39,040 nucleotides of DNA, from IMG/VR virus record IMGVR_UViG_3300031707_000062, positions 1 through 39,040 of that record; one strand, 5' to 3'. Shown piece after piece: positions 14,475-21,571 of the stretch (positions within the stretch are counted from its first letter, which is position 1; each line of letters opens with the position of its first letter). This stretch comes from a virus. The translations under genes were made by a program, and so were the position numbers. The notes beneath the pieces were generated by a model, which had not been told where the DNA came from, ran no database searches, and saw nothing but the letters and a program-made list of their open reading frames with translations.

Positions 14475-14495
14475 ACCCGCGCAAGCGGGTTTTTT
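14475..14495 (+). terminator. Rho-independent terminator of the head operon
   Basis: ACCCGC (14475-14480), a GCAA tetraloop and GCGGGT (14485-14490) form a six-bp GC-rich stem followed by TTTTTT. It ends the capsid transcription unit. A late-type promoter begins 16 bases later. Confidence 0.93.
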
Positions 14496-14510
14496 GATGG
14501 TTGGAGACTT

Positions 14511-14541
14511 GCTCATAATTGTCAAAAGTGAATGTTATATT
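14511..14541 (+). promoter_or_regulatory. Late promoter after the head-operon terminator
   Basis: GCTCATAA (14511-14518, one mismatch at the first base), 17 bp, TATATT (14536-14541). The predicted start is near 14548, leaving a 20-base leader with AAAAGGAAA before the ATG at 14569. Its place directly behind a terminator makes a promoter functionally necessary. Confidence 0.72.
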
Positions 14542-14568
14542 GGGTTTAATAGGACGAAAAAGGAAAAT

Positions 14569-14832
14569 ATGGAACCAAAAGAAGTCTTGTACGAATCTTC
14601 AGACAAACAAATTGTCCCCTTTTTATTGACTCAACCTGACGTGGAGCTTGCCGGGTCTCGCCTGTCGGACAAAAGAATCCTCTTCTTTCTTTTTAGACCA
14701 TTCGACAAATGTGTGAAGTTGGTCAACGATTTTATGAGCAGAAAGGCCCCACTAGTTCAGCCCAAGGACTTATTGGATGCGGTAGAGACTTTCCGGGACA
14801 GAATTTTCGAAATTAAAAAAGGAAATGTTTGA
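14569..14832 (+). CDS. Hypothetical protein, 87 aa
   Basis: The ATG at 14569 is used because earlier in-frame starts (14494) lie within the terminator and upstream of the promoter. The protein is hydrophilic and begins MEPKEVLYESSDKQIVPFLL; its helical end is DLLDAVETFRDRIFEIKKG. It overlaps the next gene by eight bases. No family is recognised; the pair with 14825 may be virion assembly or regulatory proteins. Confidence 0.6.
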   Translation: MEPKEVLYESSDKQIVPFLLTQPDVELAGSRLSDKRILFFLFRPFDKCVKLVNDFMSRKAPLVQPKDLLDAVETFRDRIFEIKKGNV

Positions 14833-14995
14833 TAGCTTGGCCAGATGTCAAAAGGACGGCAAAATAGTCGATTTAAACGACCTTCCGGCTTTGCTTAAAA
14901 AGCATCTTGGGCATGGTTTTGAGCAGCCGGCAAGGCTCAATTTCATTGAAAGGTTTATATGGACCAGAAGACTAAAAAAGCAAAAGAAAAAATAA
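14825..14995 (+). CDS. Hypothetical basic protein, 56 aa
   Basis: It starts inside the previous gene (AAAAAAGGAA serves as SD) and runs 37 bases into the glycosyltransferase gene, in a different frame. The sequence KIVDLNDLPALLKKHLGHGFE is followed by a strongly basic tail. It could be a small adaptor; function is unknown. Double overlap and codon composition support it moderately. Confidence 0.5.
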   Translation: MFDSLARCQKDGKIVDLNDLPALLKKHLGHGFEQPARLNFIERFIWTRRLKKQKKK

Positions 14996-15738
14996 AGGAA
15001 AAAGTATTGAAGGTTGCGATGTCTATTCCTTCCGAAGGTCATACCTTACCAGAAAGCTACGACAACCATATAATGATGTCTTTCCATTTGGGCCGTCTTC
15101 AGGAGCTTTGGAATCACGAAAAGAGAAATCCGCGTTATGAATTCTACTGGCATACTTCCGGGCGTCTTTTGACCGCAATGGCCAGAGAGAGATTAATAAA
15201 CGAGGCTAAAAAGGCGGGCGTTGACTATATTTTAATGTATGACGATGACATGATTCTTCCTCTTGATATGGTTGAGTGTATGCTTCAGGACGTAGAACTA
15301 CATCCGGAAATTGATATTTTGGCTCCCCTGGCTTTTATGCGCAATCCGCCCCATTACGCAGTCATGTATACGGTTATTGAAGGGTTTGACCCGACTCGCG
15401 GACCTTACTATATCAATCAATTTGTCAAAAACTACCCCAGGAACTCCCTCGTCGAGTGCGACGCGGTCGGGTTTGGTGCGGTTTTAATCAAAATGAGCAT
15501 TATTGAGAAGATGAAGCCTCCCTATTGTTTTTCAACAACGGGCTCCGGAGAAGATGTTTTCTTTTGCCAGAAAGCCAAAAAGGAGGCTAGGGCGCGAATA
15601 TTCATGGATACCCGGATTAAATTGGGCCATCTGGCGCAGCCCCAGATAGTTGACGAGGAATATTTTGATAATTGGAGGCGAAAGAACAAGCATTTTATTC
15701 CAAAGGTTCCAGGAAAATATAAAACAACCGAAAAATGA
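14959..15738 (+). CDS. Glycosyltransferase, GT-A fold
   Basis: A 259-residue protein. After a basic start, the core has the GT-A sequence DYILMYDDDMILP with D95-D96-D97 as the nucleotide-sugar/metal-binding motif, then EIDILAPLAFMRN and CDAVGFGAVLIKMSIIEKM, typical of phage and capsule family-2-like enzymes. GEDVFFCQKAKKEA supplies the downstream acidic residues expected at the catalytic base. It is the first of an island of sugar and methyl transferases placed between head and tail genes. Likely role: modification of virion proteins or host surface sugars; the substrate is unknown. It overlaps the next gene by four bases. Confidence 0.8.
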   Translation: MDQKTKKAKEKIKEKVLKVAMSIPSEGHTLPESYDNHIMMSFHLGRLQELWNHEKRNPRYEFYWHTSGRLLTAMARERLINEAKKAGVDYILMYDDDMILPLDMVECMLQDVELHPEIDILAPLAFMRNPPHYAVMYTVIEGFDPTRGPYYINQFVKNYPRNSLVECDAVGFGAVLIKMSIIEKMKPPYCFSTTGSGEDVFFCQKAKKEARARIFMDTRIKLGHLAQPQIVDEEYFDNWRRKNKHFIPKVPGKYKTTEK

Positions 15739-16991
15739 AACAAAAGGAAATTGTCTCAATAATAATTCCTACTTGGAATAATCCGGAGTATCTGCGGGGG
15801 GCCATTGCCTCAATTATTAGAAATGGCACAAGCGAGGGGCTTTTTCATATTTACATAGTTAACAATGGTGCGGCCAATAGCCTAGATTGGATTGCGGACT
15901 CACCTTATATAACGAAAATTCACATGTCCTACAATGCTGGCTGGCAAGGCGGAATCGTTGCTGGTCTTAAAAAGGCAAAGGGGGAGTTTGTTTGTTTCTT
16001 TAATGACGATGCTTATATTCCTCCTGCTTCCCGGCTTTGGCTTCAAACGCTTTTACAACAATTCCGGGACCCGAAAGTTGCTGCGGTCGGTCCTTCCTCA
16101 AACGTAGTTATGGGATACCAAAATATCTTTGTTGATGTTCCGTTCCATGTTTACGAAGCTAGGTTTTTAATTGGATTTTGTGTCATTGTAAGACGTAAAT
16201 ATTTCGAGGAGATTGGCGGAATGGATCTTGATTTACCGGGAGGGGACGATTTTGACTGGTCGATAAGATTCCGGGACAAAGGCTACAAATTGATTGCTAA
16301 TAGAGACGTTTTTATCTTTCATCACGGTTTTAAAACAGGAGAAAAGCTGCACGGAACTTCGGATAAAGTCGGGGGTTGGAATTCATACGAATATAAGGAA
16401 CAAGTTGATTTTGCCTTAATTAAAAAGCATGGATTTAGGAAGTGGTGGGAGACAATTAAAGGAGCTTACGAGTTGCCAAAAGCAGTTAAATCTCCATTTC
16501 CTACCGATTCTGAAGGAAAAATAATTAGAAAATTCCTTAACAGGAAGGAAAAAATTCTTGATTTAGGGTGCGGGGGCAATAAAACCGTTCCGGAGGCAAT
16601 CGGAGTGGATATTGTTTTGGTTGATGAATTTATTGAGACACTCCGACCGGGAACAAAATCTCAGGCAAATGTAAGGGCAGATGTTAGTAAGCTGCTTCCT
16701 TTCGAAAAAGGCTCTATTGATACGATTGTCGCCCGTCATATTTTGGAACATATGATAGACCCGCTTGAGACCTTAACTAACTGGAAAACTGTGTTAAAAC
16801 CCGGCGGAAAATTAATTATTGCAGTCCCTAACCAAAGTATAATTTCTTCAATTCCCATGAGTGTTGAACATGTTCACGCCTTTACTCCGGATTCCCTGAA
16901 GCGACTTTTAACACTTATCGGTTTTGATGTTTTAAAACAGATGGATTCCAAAAATGGAGTTTCTTTTGTTATGGTTGCAAAAATAAAATGA
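15735..16991 (+). CDS. Bifunctional glycosyltransferase GT2 - SAM methyltransferase
   Basis: A 418-residue fusion. Residues 1-240 are a family-2 GT: SIIIPTWNN near the start, FFNDDAYIPP with N90-D91-D92 at the DXD position, and DLPGGDDFDWSIRFRDKGY (about 166-184) as the acceptor/catalytic-base region. Residues about 255-418 are a class I methyltransferase: ILDLGCGGNKTVPEAIGVDI (motif I from about 274), IVARHILEHMIDP (motif IV region) and LKPGGKLIIAVPN. The two activities probably act in sequence, adding a sugar and then methylating it. It is translationally coupled to genes on both sides by ATGA overlaps. Confidence 0.88.
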   Translation: MKQKEIVSIIIPTWNNPEYLRGAIASIIRNGTSEGLFHIYIVNNGAANSLDWIADSPYITKIHMSYNAGWQGGIVAGLKKAKGEFVCFFNDDAYIPPASRLWLQTLLQQFRDPKVAAVGPSSNVVMGYQNIFVDVPFHVYEARFLIGFCVIVRRKYFEEIGGMDLDLPGGDDFDWSIRFRDKGYKLIANRDVFIFHHGFKTGEKLHGTSDKVGGWNSYEYKEQVDFALIKKHGFRKWWETIKGAYELPKAVKSPFPTDSEGKIIRKFLNRKEKILDLGCGGNKTVPEAIGVDIVLVDEFIETLRPGTKSQANVRADVSKLLPFEKGSIDTIVARHILEHMIDPLETLTNWKTVLKPGGKLIIAVPNQSIISSIPMSVEHVHAFTPDSLKRLLTLIGFDVLKQMDSKNGVSFVMVAKIK

Positions 16992-17230
16992 GTAAAAGTA
17001 TCAGAACATTTAAGTGCGGCTGCGTAATTATCCGGACAACGGCAAATCGAACCTTTGTCAAAGAAACTAGGTATGCGCCGGCAATAATTATACCAGTTAG
17101 TGTTTGGAAACTATTGCGTCGTTGTAATTCTCACAAAATCAATTTTGCCAAAAAGACCGACAAAATGATTCGGAGGTCTGAAAGAAAACGGGGTAAGGGT
17201 TATACGAAGAAAGGACACAGAGATGGTTGA
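16988..17230 (+). CDS. Hypothetical basic protein, 80 aa
   Basis: It starts in an ATGA overlap with the GT-methyltransferase gene. It is very basic, with CGCVIIRTT near the N-terminus, a middle AIIIPVSVWKLLRRC and a Lys/Arg-rich tail (SERKRGKGYTKKGH). It may bind nucleic acid or a charged polymer; no family is recognised. Confidence 0.55.
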   Translation: MSKSIRTFKCGCVIIRTTANRTFVKETRYAPAIIIPVSVWKLLRRCNSHKINFAKKTDKMIRRSERKRGKGYTKKGHRDG

Positions 17231-17390
17231 AGAATCGCACGAAGAACAGGTCAAAAAGGTCCGAAACGTAATTCGGGTTTTGGCAAGCCAATGGTTTTTG
17301 ACAAAACATCTCGATATTAAAGTGCGGAAAGTGGTCTTAGAGTTTGCGGACTGGCTCGACGCAATTATGAGTGAAGAGGAAGGAGATTAA
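17223..17390 (+). CDS. Small hypothetical protein, 55 aa
   Basis: It overlaps the previous gene by eight bases and shares its stop (TAATG) with the next start. It is helical, acidic at both ends (MVEESHEEQ, SEEEGD) and hydrophobic in the middle (KVRNVIRVLASQWFL), a possible small adaptor. Function is unknown. Confidence 0.5.
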   Translation: MVEESHEEQVKKVRNVIRVLASQWFLTKHLDIKVRKVVLEFADWLDAIMSEEEGD

Positions 17391-17947
17391 TGCACGCGCA
17401 TTGGACATCCGGCTTAAAAGTAAAAGAATTGGTTAAAAAAACTAAACCTATACTTGTTGTGGAACTTGGAGCAGGAGGAGGAGAAAACACAGAGCAGTAT
17501 CTGGAACTTCGAAAAAACCTACCTGTAAAATTCAAGATGGTTGTTATATCGGACGGTCAATGCCCGGAGAGGTTTGTAAAAGAAGAGGCCTTCGCTTGGA
17601 TATTCGGAATCAGTTATCTTAAACTCCCGGAGTTTGATGACGGAACAATAGATTTTTGTTCGATAGACACTGATCACAACTATTGGACGCTCAAGCAAGA
17701 ATTGGCACTATTAAATGAGAAGATGAAGATGGGTGGTATTGTGGTTTTGCACGATACGGAGTCGTATCGTCATAATTCAGGCACGATGTCTGCCTACCAT
17801 ACTGGCGACGCCTATCCAAAGGAAATTTTAGAAAATCAAGGTAAAGGAATGGGGGACGCCTTAGAAGAAGAGATAGCGGCCGGCAACTTTGAACTGATTA
17901 AAGAAACCAAAAAAAAATGTGGAGCGACAGCTATTAAAAAGATATGA
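17390..17947 (+). CDS. Class I SAM-dependent methyltransferase
   Basis: A 185-residue protein with VVELGAGGGENT (residues 23-34) as the SAM-binding glycine loop, a middle IDFCSIDTDHNYWTLKQELA and GGIVVLHDTES as the fourth and fifth strands. This is the pattern of Methyltransf_24 / CmcI-like sugar and small-molecule methyltransferases. It follows SD GAAGGAG and overlaps the previous stop. It belongs to the modification island with three glycosyltransferases, so a sugar substrate is inferred. Confidence 0.8.
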   Translation: MHAHWTSGLKVKELVKKTKPILVVELGAGGGENTEQYLELRKNLPVKFKMVVISDGQCPERFVKEEAFAWIFGISYLKLPEFDDGTIDFCSIDTDHNYWTLKQELALLNEKMKMGGIVVLHDTESYRHNSGTMSAYHTGDAYPKEILENQGKGMGDALEEEIAAGNFELIKETKKKCGATAIKKI

Positions 17948-17955
17948 AAAATAAG

Positions 17956-18483
17956 TTAAACAAACTTACCAGTTTTGCTTCTTGCCCTAGTCTTAACCTG
18001 AATAGATTTATGAAGTTTGTTGTGTTCAATTTTGGTAAGCACGATCAGATTTTCAAGTCTGTTGTCAGATTTAACTCCATTAATATGATGGACGTGTTGG
18101 TTAGAATTAAGATTTGTTCCAAGATGCTTTTCCATAATAAGTCGATGTTCTCCGACCCACCGGGAACCAGTCCAAATTTCGATGTAACCGAGGGGTTGTT
18201 TTCTTTTGGCGCCAATCGCACGTCTATGAATGCCCCCCTTCCAAAGAGGATTATCCGCACCCTTTTGAGTAATGGGCAGAATTTTTGCGTGGCAGCTATG
18301 AGAGCAATAAGAGTTTTTCTTATGGCTAGCCAAAAAAGGTTCAAAACAGACAACGCATATCTTTGTGAAATATTTTTGCCAAGTTTTTCTCCTAACCCCG
18401 TCTTTTTGAAGTTGAATAATCGGTTTTCTCCAAACACCACCCTTTTCAACAAAACCGGCTTTAATGGCATTTTTAATTTTCAT
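17956..18483 (-). CDS. HNH endonuclease (selfish, opposite strand)
   Basis: A 175-residue protein on the - strand between two + strand genes, with only eight and 23 bases of spacing. An N-terminal zinc element (CVVCFEPF... YCSHSCHAK) is followed by the HNH core VHHINGVKSDNRLENLIVLT and an ending His (EHNKLH), typical of phage HNH_3 homing-type nucleases. The orientation against the operon, tight fit and zinc-plus-HNH layout suggest insertion as a free-standing selfish element. Its own promoter overlaps that of the next gene (TATAAT seven bases before the ATG). Confidence 0.88.
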   Translation of the reverse strand: MKIKNAIKAGFVEKGGVWRKPIIQLQKDGVRRKTWQKYFTKICVVCFEPFLASHKKNSYCSHSCHAKILPITQKGADNPLWKGGIHRRAIGAKRKQPLGYIEIWTGSRWVGEHRLIMEKHLGTNLNSNQHVHHINGVKSDNRLENLIVLTKIEHNKLHKSIQVKTRARSKTGKFV

Positions 18484-18490
18484 TCAGATA

Positions 18491-18519
18491 ATTATAATAC
18501 AATATTATGACAAAAGCAA
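18491..18519. promoter_or_regulatory. Overlapping divergent -10 boxes
   Basis: The 23 bases between HNH (-) and glycosyltransferase (+) contain TATAAT on both strands. For the - gene, TATAAT (18491-18496) lies seven bases before the ATG with a TTGCTT -35 candidate 17 bp upstream (18514-18519). For the + gene, TATAAT (18493-18498) lies eight bases before the ATG. Both imply leaderless mRNAs; the + side has no good -35. Confidence 0.5.
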
Positions 18520-19433
18520 GACACGCAATACTATATAACAACGACTTTGGGCGTAACGATGGTCCCCCACTTTATTTTTACAATGTACTACTTGGTATGG
18601 GGTTGGAAGTATTGCACCTTCTGCCCCAAGGTGATGTAAGAAATTTTGGTAAGTTTAATTATTGGTGGTGGGTAGATTGGGGAGAAGATGGCCTGCCGGT
18701 AGACCACACATGGTTTCCCCCCAAAGATGGCGGAAAAACGGTCTATGTGTGCTCAGACGCGCACATAGACAAGACTGGTAGAAACTATAGATTTAACTTT
18801 GCAAAGAAGTTCGATTATGTCTTTTTTAATCAGCCACGATTCGTAAATGAATACAAAAAGTTCAATCCTAACTGGCGAAAGAACAATAAGTATGTTGGTT
18901 TTTTGCCTCACGCAGCCGAACCGCAGGCATATCCCCATACGGAACAGATTAAAAAATACGATGTTTGTTTTATTGGACACGTTCAAGATGTCAAAAATTA
19001 TAACGGATTTAGTCGGGTGGACATGCTTGACCGCCTTTATAAAGAGTTCCCCAACTTCTATTTTGGGACCAGGAATCCGGTTTCTCCGGAAAAGAACATG
19101 TTCGAGGATGCTGCGAAGCGTTTTAACGAATCCAGAGTCGTTTTGAATATTTCGATTAAAGACGACCTCAACATGCGTGCGTGGGAGATTCTTTCTGCCG
19201 GAGCTTTCGAACTTACAAATTACTTGCCGGTTTTGAAGAAAGTGGGCATTATTGATGGTAAACACCTAGTTACTTATAAAACTTTGGACGAGATGGTTAA
19301 ATTAATTAAGTATTATCTCAAGCACGATAGGTTGCGCGAGATAATTGCTAAAGCTGGAAATCAGCTTTTAATGGAAAAACATACTTATCGACACAGAGTC
19401 GAAAGTATCTTAGAAATTATAAAAAATGGCTAA
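18507..19433 (+). CDS. Glycosyltransferase, CgeB/GT-B-like
   Basis: A 308-residue protein of GT-B type. The N-terminal half has YVCSDAHIDKTG and FDYVFFNQPRFV, then GFLPHAAEPQAYP and YDVCFIGHVQD. The C-terminal half has VVLNISIKDDLNMRAWEILS, SAGAFELTNYLP and a terminal helical segment (EKHTYRHRVESILEIIK). This order matches CgeB-like glycosyltransferases that phages and spore formers use to decorate surface proteins. It completes the modification island. It may be transcribed from its own weak promoter after the inserted HNH gene. Confidence 0.78.
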   Translation: MTKARHAILYNNDFGRNDGPPLYFYNVLLGMGLEVLHLLPQGDVRNFGKFNYWWWVDWGEDGLPVDHTWFPPKDGGKTVYVCSDAHIDKTGRNYRFNFAKKFDYVFFNQPRFVNEYKKFNPNWRKNNKYVGFLPHAAEPQAYPHTEQIKKYDVCFIGHVQDVKNYNGFSRVDMLDRLYKEFPNFYFGTRNPVSPEKNMFEDAAKRFNESRVVLNISIKDDLNMRAWEILSAGAFELTNYLPVLKKVGIIDGKHLVTYKTLDEMVKLIKYYLKHDRLREIIAKAGNQLLMEKHTYRHRVESILEIIKNG

Positions 19434-19614
19434 AGCAAAAGGACAAGTTACAGATTTTATTAAATCAACCGATACCCGCCGAAAGTCGACGGACTTAACC
19501 AATGAGAGGCTAAGCGTAGCGGATATTGGTCGGGATTTTGTACCGGTGGCCCAGCAGGGAATTCATCCTGTAGCCGGTACGAATGTGACGACGGAGAAAA
19601 GTAGAAACGATTAA
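19426..19614 (+). CDS. Hypothetical protein, 62 aa
   Basis: It overlaps the glycosyltransferase end by eight bases. Hydrophilic and apparently disordered: basic start (MAKAKGQVTDFIKSTDTRRK), then LSVADIGRDFVPV. It resembles small virion-associated proteins of short-tailed phages by position only. Function is unknown. Confidence 0.55.
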   Translation: MAKAKGQVTDFIKSTDTRRKSTDLTNERLSVADIGRDFVPVAQQGIHPVAGTNVTTEKSRND

Positions 19615-19616
19615 AA

Positions 19617-19805
19617 ATGATTGACGAAAAAAGTTTGGTGCCAGATGGCAATACTCTTAAATTTATCGGTGATCTCCAAACACTACCGGTTTGTCCTCTT
19701 TGTAAAGAGGGTAAAGGCGAAAAGCACGAACTCCTAACTCAGGAACATCCTTATAAATTAATCGTTAAAGAAGAAGTTACGAAAGAAGGTGAATCACATG
19801 TCTAA
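19617..19805 (+). CDS. Small CxxC protein, 62 aa
   Basis: Starts two bases after the previous stop. A central LPVCPLCKEGKGEKHELL has a CxxC pair and a His that could form half a zinc site. The C-terminus is Glu/Lys-rich and contains the SD (GAAGGTGA) of the next gene. Confidence 0.5.
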   Translation: MIDEKSLVPDGNTLKFIGDLQTLPVCPLCKEGKGEKHELLTQEHPYKLIVKEEVTKEGESHV

Positions 19806-20097
19806 TTTTCGTGATTATATCCCAGAGGGGGAAGACAATTCCGCATACAAAGCGGGGTTTACTGATTTTCAAGGACCCACTCCGGCCGTTGAGGTAAAGG
19901 CAGGAGTTCCGGTTATCAAAGAGTCTTTTGCCGACCTTAAGAGAGTATATAAAGAACTTACCGGGAAAAAGGTAAAAGTTGGAACATCGAAGGTGGAACT
20001 TAAAAAGATGATTGAAGAGCTAATGCCGATACCAACTTCAGAAGTTCCGGCCGAGCCGGTTGTTGCGGAGGCTTCTACTCCGGCTCCTGAGGCTTAA
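19798..20097 (+). CDS. Hypothetical virion-region protein, 99 aa
   Basis: The ATG at 19798 is chosen over the GTG at 19789 because GAAGGTGA is placed correctly for it. A helical middle (ESFADLKRVYKELTGKKVKV, KVELKKMIEELMP) resembles a short SAP-like helix-extended-helix. The Pro/Ala/Glu tail is disordered. It ends its unit: a late promoter lies ten bases beyond the stop. Confidence 0.55.
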   Translation: MSNFRDYIPEGEDNSAYKAGFTDFQGPTPAVEVKAGVPVIKESFADLKRVYKELTGKKVKVGTSKVELKKMIEELMPIPTSEVPAEPVVAEASTPAPEA

Positions 20098-20106
20098 TTT
20101 TAAGTC

Positions 20107-20137
20107 ACTTATAAATTTGCTTATTCTGAAATAGACT
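20107..20137 (+). promoter_or_regulatory. Late promoter before small virion-region genes
   Basis: ACTTATAA (20107-20114), 17 bp, TAGACT (20132-20137), then six bases to the ATG at 20144. The distance from octamer to start codon is 37 bases, identical to that at the portal, 22718 and 30211 genes, so a leaderless transcript is expected. Confidence 0.68.
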
Positions 20138-20143
20138 GGATTT

Positions 20144-20323
20144 ATGATGAAATCATTTACACATCCGGATGGTGGTATTGTTTCTCCTGGCAAAATGCCG
20201 AAAATGACGAAAAAGTCGGGTATGGGAGCGGGAGAAGTTATGGCCAGTCCTTCTGGAAAAGGAAAAACCCAGGTGCAGAAAATGAAAGAGGCCGGGATTG
20301 ATCTTCAACGCGCGGGAATGTAA
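20144..20323 (+). CDS. Small protein with THPDGG motif, 59 aa
   Basis: Starts ATGATG; the first ATG fits the late-promoter spacing. It carries FTHPDGGIVSPGKM near the N-terminus, which parallels THPDSGFVKTP in the next gene, so the two may be distant paralogues or bind the same partner. The remainder is Gly/Lys/Met-rich (MPKMTKKSGMGAGEV). Function is unknown. Confidence 0.55.
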   Translation: MMKSFTHPDGGIVSPGKMPKMTKKSGMGAGEVMASPSGKGKTQVQKMKEAGIDLQRAGM

Positions 20324-20325
20324 AT

Positions 20326-20544
20326 ATGGGAAATCCAACCCATCCGGATAGCGGGTTCGTTAAGACTCCTCAAATCGCAAAACCAATGGTAATTCGTGTT
20401 AAAAAAGGTGCTTTGCATGCTGAGTTAGGAGTTAAACAAGGAGAGAAGATTCCCGTCAGTAAGTTAGCTATTAAGCCCGGCGATAGTCCACTGCTAAGAA
20501 AAAGAAAGCAATTCGCCATTAACGCGAAGAAGTGGAACCATTAA
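20326..20544 (+). CDS. Small phage protein with LRKRKQFAINAKKW ending, 72 aa
   Basis: The N-terminal THPDSGFV matches the previous gene. The C-terminal part, KGALHAELGVKQGEKIP, then SPLLRKRKQFAINAKKW, is a pattern I associate with many small phage proteins of unknown function found near virion genes. It overlaps the end of the convergent - strand gene by four bases. A DNA- or capsid-associated role is possible. Confidence 0.6.
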   Translation: MGNPTHPDSGFVKTPQIAKPMVIRVKKGALHAELGVKQGEKIPVSKLAIKPGDSPLLRKRKQFAINAKKWNH

Positions 20545-20996
20545 TCTTTATTTCTTTTCCCTCTTCCTATAAAGAAACCAACTAGAAATACAAATAAGGC
20601 CCCCATTGTAATCAAGACTGTTCGCCCACTCGCCGCCTCTTGTTCTTGTTGGTGACATGCTTCGAATCCAGAGTCTCTTCCTTTTTGAAAGATGTTTTTG
20701 TAAGCCGTATCTAAATCATTTTGAGCCATTTTCTGAGTAGTAAACCACGCTCCGTAACCACACCAGTTTAAATTATTATTAGTATTTAAGGGTAGAGGCG
20801 GGACAGCTACGCATCCACAACTAGGACTATATGTTCCATCGTTGCAGACATACCTTCCAACAAAAGCATCACAGTAAGAAATTCCCCCATGCCAAGAACA
20901 ACACCCCTGTTGGGCTGAAATTTGTTTAAAGGAGAAGATTAAGAAGGCAAAAACAAAAAGTACGCCCAAAATTAGTGACCCAATTGACTTACTCAT
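20541..20996 (-). CDS. Exported cysteine-rich membrane protein
   Basis: A 151-residue protein on the - strand. An N-terminal signal or anchor helix (LILGVLFVFAFLIFSF) and then QISAQQG suggest export. The following cysteine-rich module has CCSWHGGISYC and CNDGTYSPSCGC, a motif I know from short extracellular modules of bacterial secreted proteins. The C-terminal segment TVLITMGALFVFLVGFFIG is a second transmembrane helix followed by a basic tail. Orientation and pairing with a CAP-domain gene suggest a cargo (moron) locus expressed from the prophage. Confidence 0.72.
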   Translation of the reverse strand: MSKSIGSLILGVLFVFAFLIFSFKQISAQQGCCSWHGGISYCDAFVGRYVCNDGTYSPSCGCVAVPPLPLNTNNNLNWCGYGAWFTTQKMAQNDLDTAYKNIFQKGRDSGFEACHQQEQEAASGRTVLITMGALFVFLVGFFIGRGKRNKD

Positions 20997-21040
20997 AAAT
21001 CTTCATAGCTCACCCTAAACTTTATTTAGATTAGCACTTT

Positions 21041-21523
21041 TTAATACGGATTGTTTTTGTCAGTTTTGAAACTAGAAAAGATTTCAGAACAATAAAGACT
21101 GGTACAGACAAGGCAGGAATATTTGTAAGGGAATTTAAGAATAGCTAGATGTGTTGGTGAGCCAATCCAGGCAGTCAGGACTTTCTGCTCCGACACAAAA
21201 TTTTCGGCAAGATTTTCTTGAATCACATAGGGATAATTCGAATATTCTTCATACAAACCCTGATGAGAAAAGTTATTGACAATTTCTGCGGCTCGATTAG
21301 AAGCAATTTCACAAAGCCTATTGTCGACAATATATTTTGGTAGATTGTTTTCACTTCTCCAGCCCTGGACAAGCGAAAAGAGCTTATCAGAATCGAGAGC
21401 AGTTATAACAGGAGTAGAAATTGGCTCCAAAACGGGTTTAGCCGCCCCATAGCGGGTGGACCAATTAAACCAAAGAAGAAAAAGGATTAAAAGAATACTG
21501 AGGCCGAATAAGGCTCTTTTCAT
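21041..21523 (-). CDS. Secreted CAP/SCP-domain protein
   Basis: A 160-residue protein. The ATG at 21523 is chosen because a perfect promoter ends seven bases before it; a longer frame from 21559 would be within the -35 box. One N-terminal signal/anchor helix (ALFGLSILLILFLLWFNW), then a CAP domain: LVQGWRSENNLPKYIV, LCEIASNRAAEIV, FSHQG, ENLAENF and AWIGSPTHLAILKF, with the two His expected in the CAP cavity. Two late cysteine clusters may form disulfides. CAP proteins act outside the cell. An effect on the lysogen's surface is inferred. Confidence 0.85.
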   Translation of the reverse strand: MKRALFGLSILLILFLLWFNWSTRYGAAKPVLEPISTPVITALDSDKLFSLVQGWRSENNLPKYIVDNRLCEIASNRAAEIVNNFSHQGLYEEYSNYPYVIQENLAENFVSEQKVLTAWIGSPTHLAILKFPYKYSCLVCTSLYCSEIFSSFKTDKNNPY

Positions 21524-21530
21524 AGACAAG

Positions 21531-21559
21531 ATTATAGGACTTTTTATATTTCTTGTCAA
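21531..21559 (-). promoter_or_regulatory. Perfect consensus promoter, leaderless
   Basis: On the - strand, TTGACA (21554-21559), exactly 17 bp, TATAAT (21531-21536), then seven bases to the ATG at 21523. It is the best promoter in the window and needs no phage factor, so the CAP gene should be active in the lysogen. The start site would coincide with the start codon. Confidence 0.88.
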
Positions 21560-21571
21560 TTTAGCAAAAAC

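Noticed and set aside
14810-14830. A-rich slippery-like sequence at the end of the 87-residue gene, suggesting programmed frameshifting into 14825
   Set aside because: The heptamer is not in the right phase for -1 slipping and the next gene has its own ATG and SD-like AAGGAA.
19264-19275. ACTTATAA inside the glycosyltransferase gene
   Set aside because: No -10 at the required distance and no gene start downstream.
20991-21021. ACTCATAA followed after 17 bp by TAAACT on the + strand
   Set aside because: The octamer lies in the first codons of a - strand gene and no + strand gene follows, so it is probably chance.
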